Assembly (NCBI GenBank): GCA_947632005.1
Contig: CANRNU010000016.1
Coordinates: 1 to 50,082, forward strand
DNA length: 50,082 nucleotides
Direction of reading: 5' to 3'
DNA from: an uncultured Oscillospiraceae bacterium
Lineage (GTDB): Bacteria; Bacillota; Clostridia; Oscillospirales; Oscillospiraceae
Shown: one piece after another, positions 49,829-50,082 of the stretch
Layout of the letters: every line of letters begins with the position of its first letter
How positions within the stretch are numbered: the first letter of the stretch is position 1
Translations under genes and position numbers: made by a program
The notes under the pieces: model-generated
The model's database searches: none
What the model was told of the DNA's origin: nothing
The model's input: only the letters and a program-made list of their open reading frames with translations

Positions 49829-50082
49829 ATGAAAAAGCTCATTGCCATGCTGCTTGCTCTGGTCATGGTCCTGTCCCTTGGCGCGGTCGCGTTTGCCGAC
49901 GGCGATCAGGCCGACGGCAAGCTGACCATCTGGTGCTGGGACCAGACCTTCAATATCGCCGCGATGGAGAAGGCCAAGGAGATGTACCAGGCGGAGCATC
50001 CTGATGTGGAGATCGACATCGAGGAAGTCCTGTCCGAGGACATCGAGTCCCGTGTCATCGCCTCCAACGGCGACACCTCCAC
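49829..50082 (+). CDS. sugar ABC transporter substrate-binding protein (5' part)
   Basis: Only the first 84 codons lie in the window. The N-terminal signal MKKLIAMLLALVMVLSLGAV ends at AFA before DGDQ; there is no lipobox cysteine. The mature start 'KLTIWCWDQTFNIAAMEKAKEMYQAEHPDVEIDIEEV' is typical of family 1 sugar-binding proteins. AAGGAGG lies 6 nt upstream of the ATG. It is downstream of an AraC regulator and probably under its control; permease genes would be expected beyond the right edge. Confidence 0.9.
   Translation, partial: MKKLIAMLLALVMVLSLGAVAFADGDQADGKLTIWCWDQTFNIAAMEKAKEMYQAEHPDVEIDIEEVLSEDIESRVIASNGDTS

Overview
The window looks like a piece of chromosome from a high-GC, endospore-forming, probably gut-dwelling Clostridia (Oscillospiraceae-like; the lineage is inferred, not shown). 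The reasons are a clear spoIIID gene, Gram-positive-type signal peptides and lipobox, strong Shine-Dalgarno sites with occasional GTG/TTG starts, consensus sigma-A promoters, a BlaI/M56 pair, and many sugar ABC transporters and glycosidases that rely on a separately encoded MsmK-type ATPase. There are about 38 protein genes, one truncated at the right edge. No rRNA, CRISPR array or phage block was seen.

Left edge (1-5660): a 3' half of a tRNA-Arg(CCT) without a matching 5' half looks like an integration remnant. It is followed by a 107-bp tandem repeat with strong hairpins and an AT-rich orphan SdpI-type immunity gene. Next comes a B12 uptake locus: promoter, cobalamin riboswitch with terminator, BtuF-, BtuC- and BtuD-like transporter genes, a cobalamin-adenosyltransferase-like gene and a Cys-rich small protein. 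A serine recombinase gene follows, bounded by two inverted copies of a structured repeat that also occurs at 29.8 kb and 31.7 kb.

Middle (5661-24512): a minus-strand maltodextrin-type operon (lacI - binding protein - two permeases - malQ) with LacI-like operators. Then come two MATE exporters, an M56/BlaI pair with two operators, a zinc-ribbon membrane protein, plsC, two unknown membrane proteins, an Mrp/NBP35 ATPase, and a minus-strand run of spoIIID, a YnbB-like PLP enzyme gene and an EamA transporter gene.

Right half (24764-50082): a carbohydrate block with GH3, a serine hydrolase, GH13_4 amylosucrase-like, the MsmK/UgpC ATPase, GH36 alpha-galactosidase, GH32 fructosidase with a YesL-type gene and an unknown membrane protein gene, and, divergently, binding protein - permease - permease - GH13_31 - a 1088-residue DUF5107/TPR protein. 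GH20, a small membrane protein, an AraC regulator and the start of another binding protein end the window. Together these could import and degrade raffinose- or sucrose-type and alpha-glucan oligosaccharides, with the single MsmK ATPase plausibly energising all three importers, none of which shows its own ATPase.

The most novel items are the three-hairpin repeat family with its recombinase-containing inverted pair (one copy appears to donate a -10 box to the alpha-galactosidase gene), the tRNA-remnant/tandem-repeat/SdpI edge, and the DUF5107/TPR protein at the end of a sugar operon.
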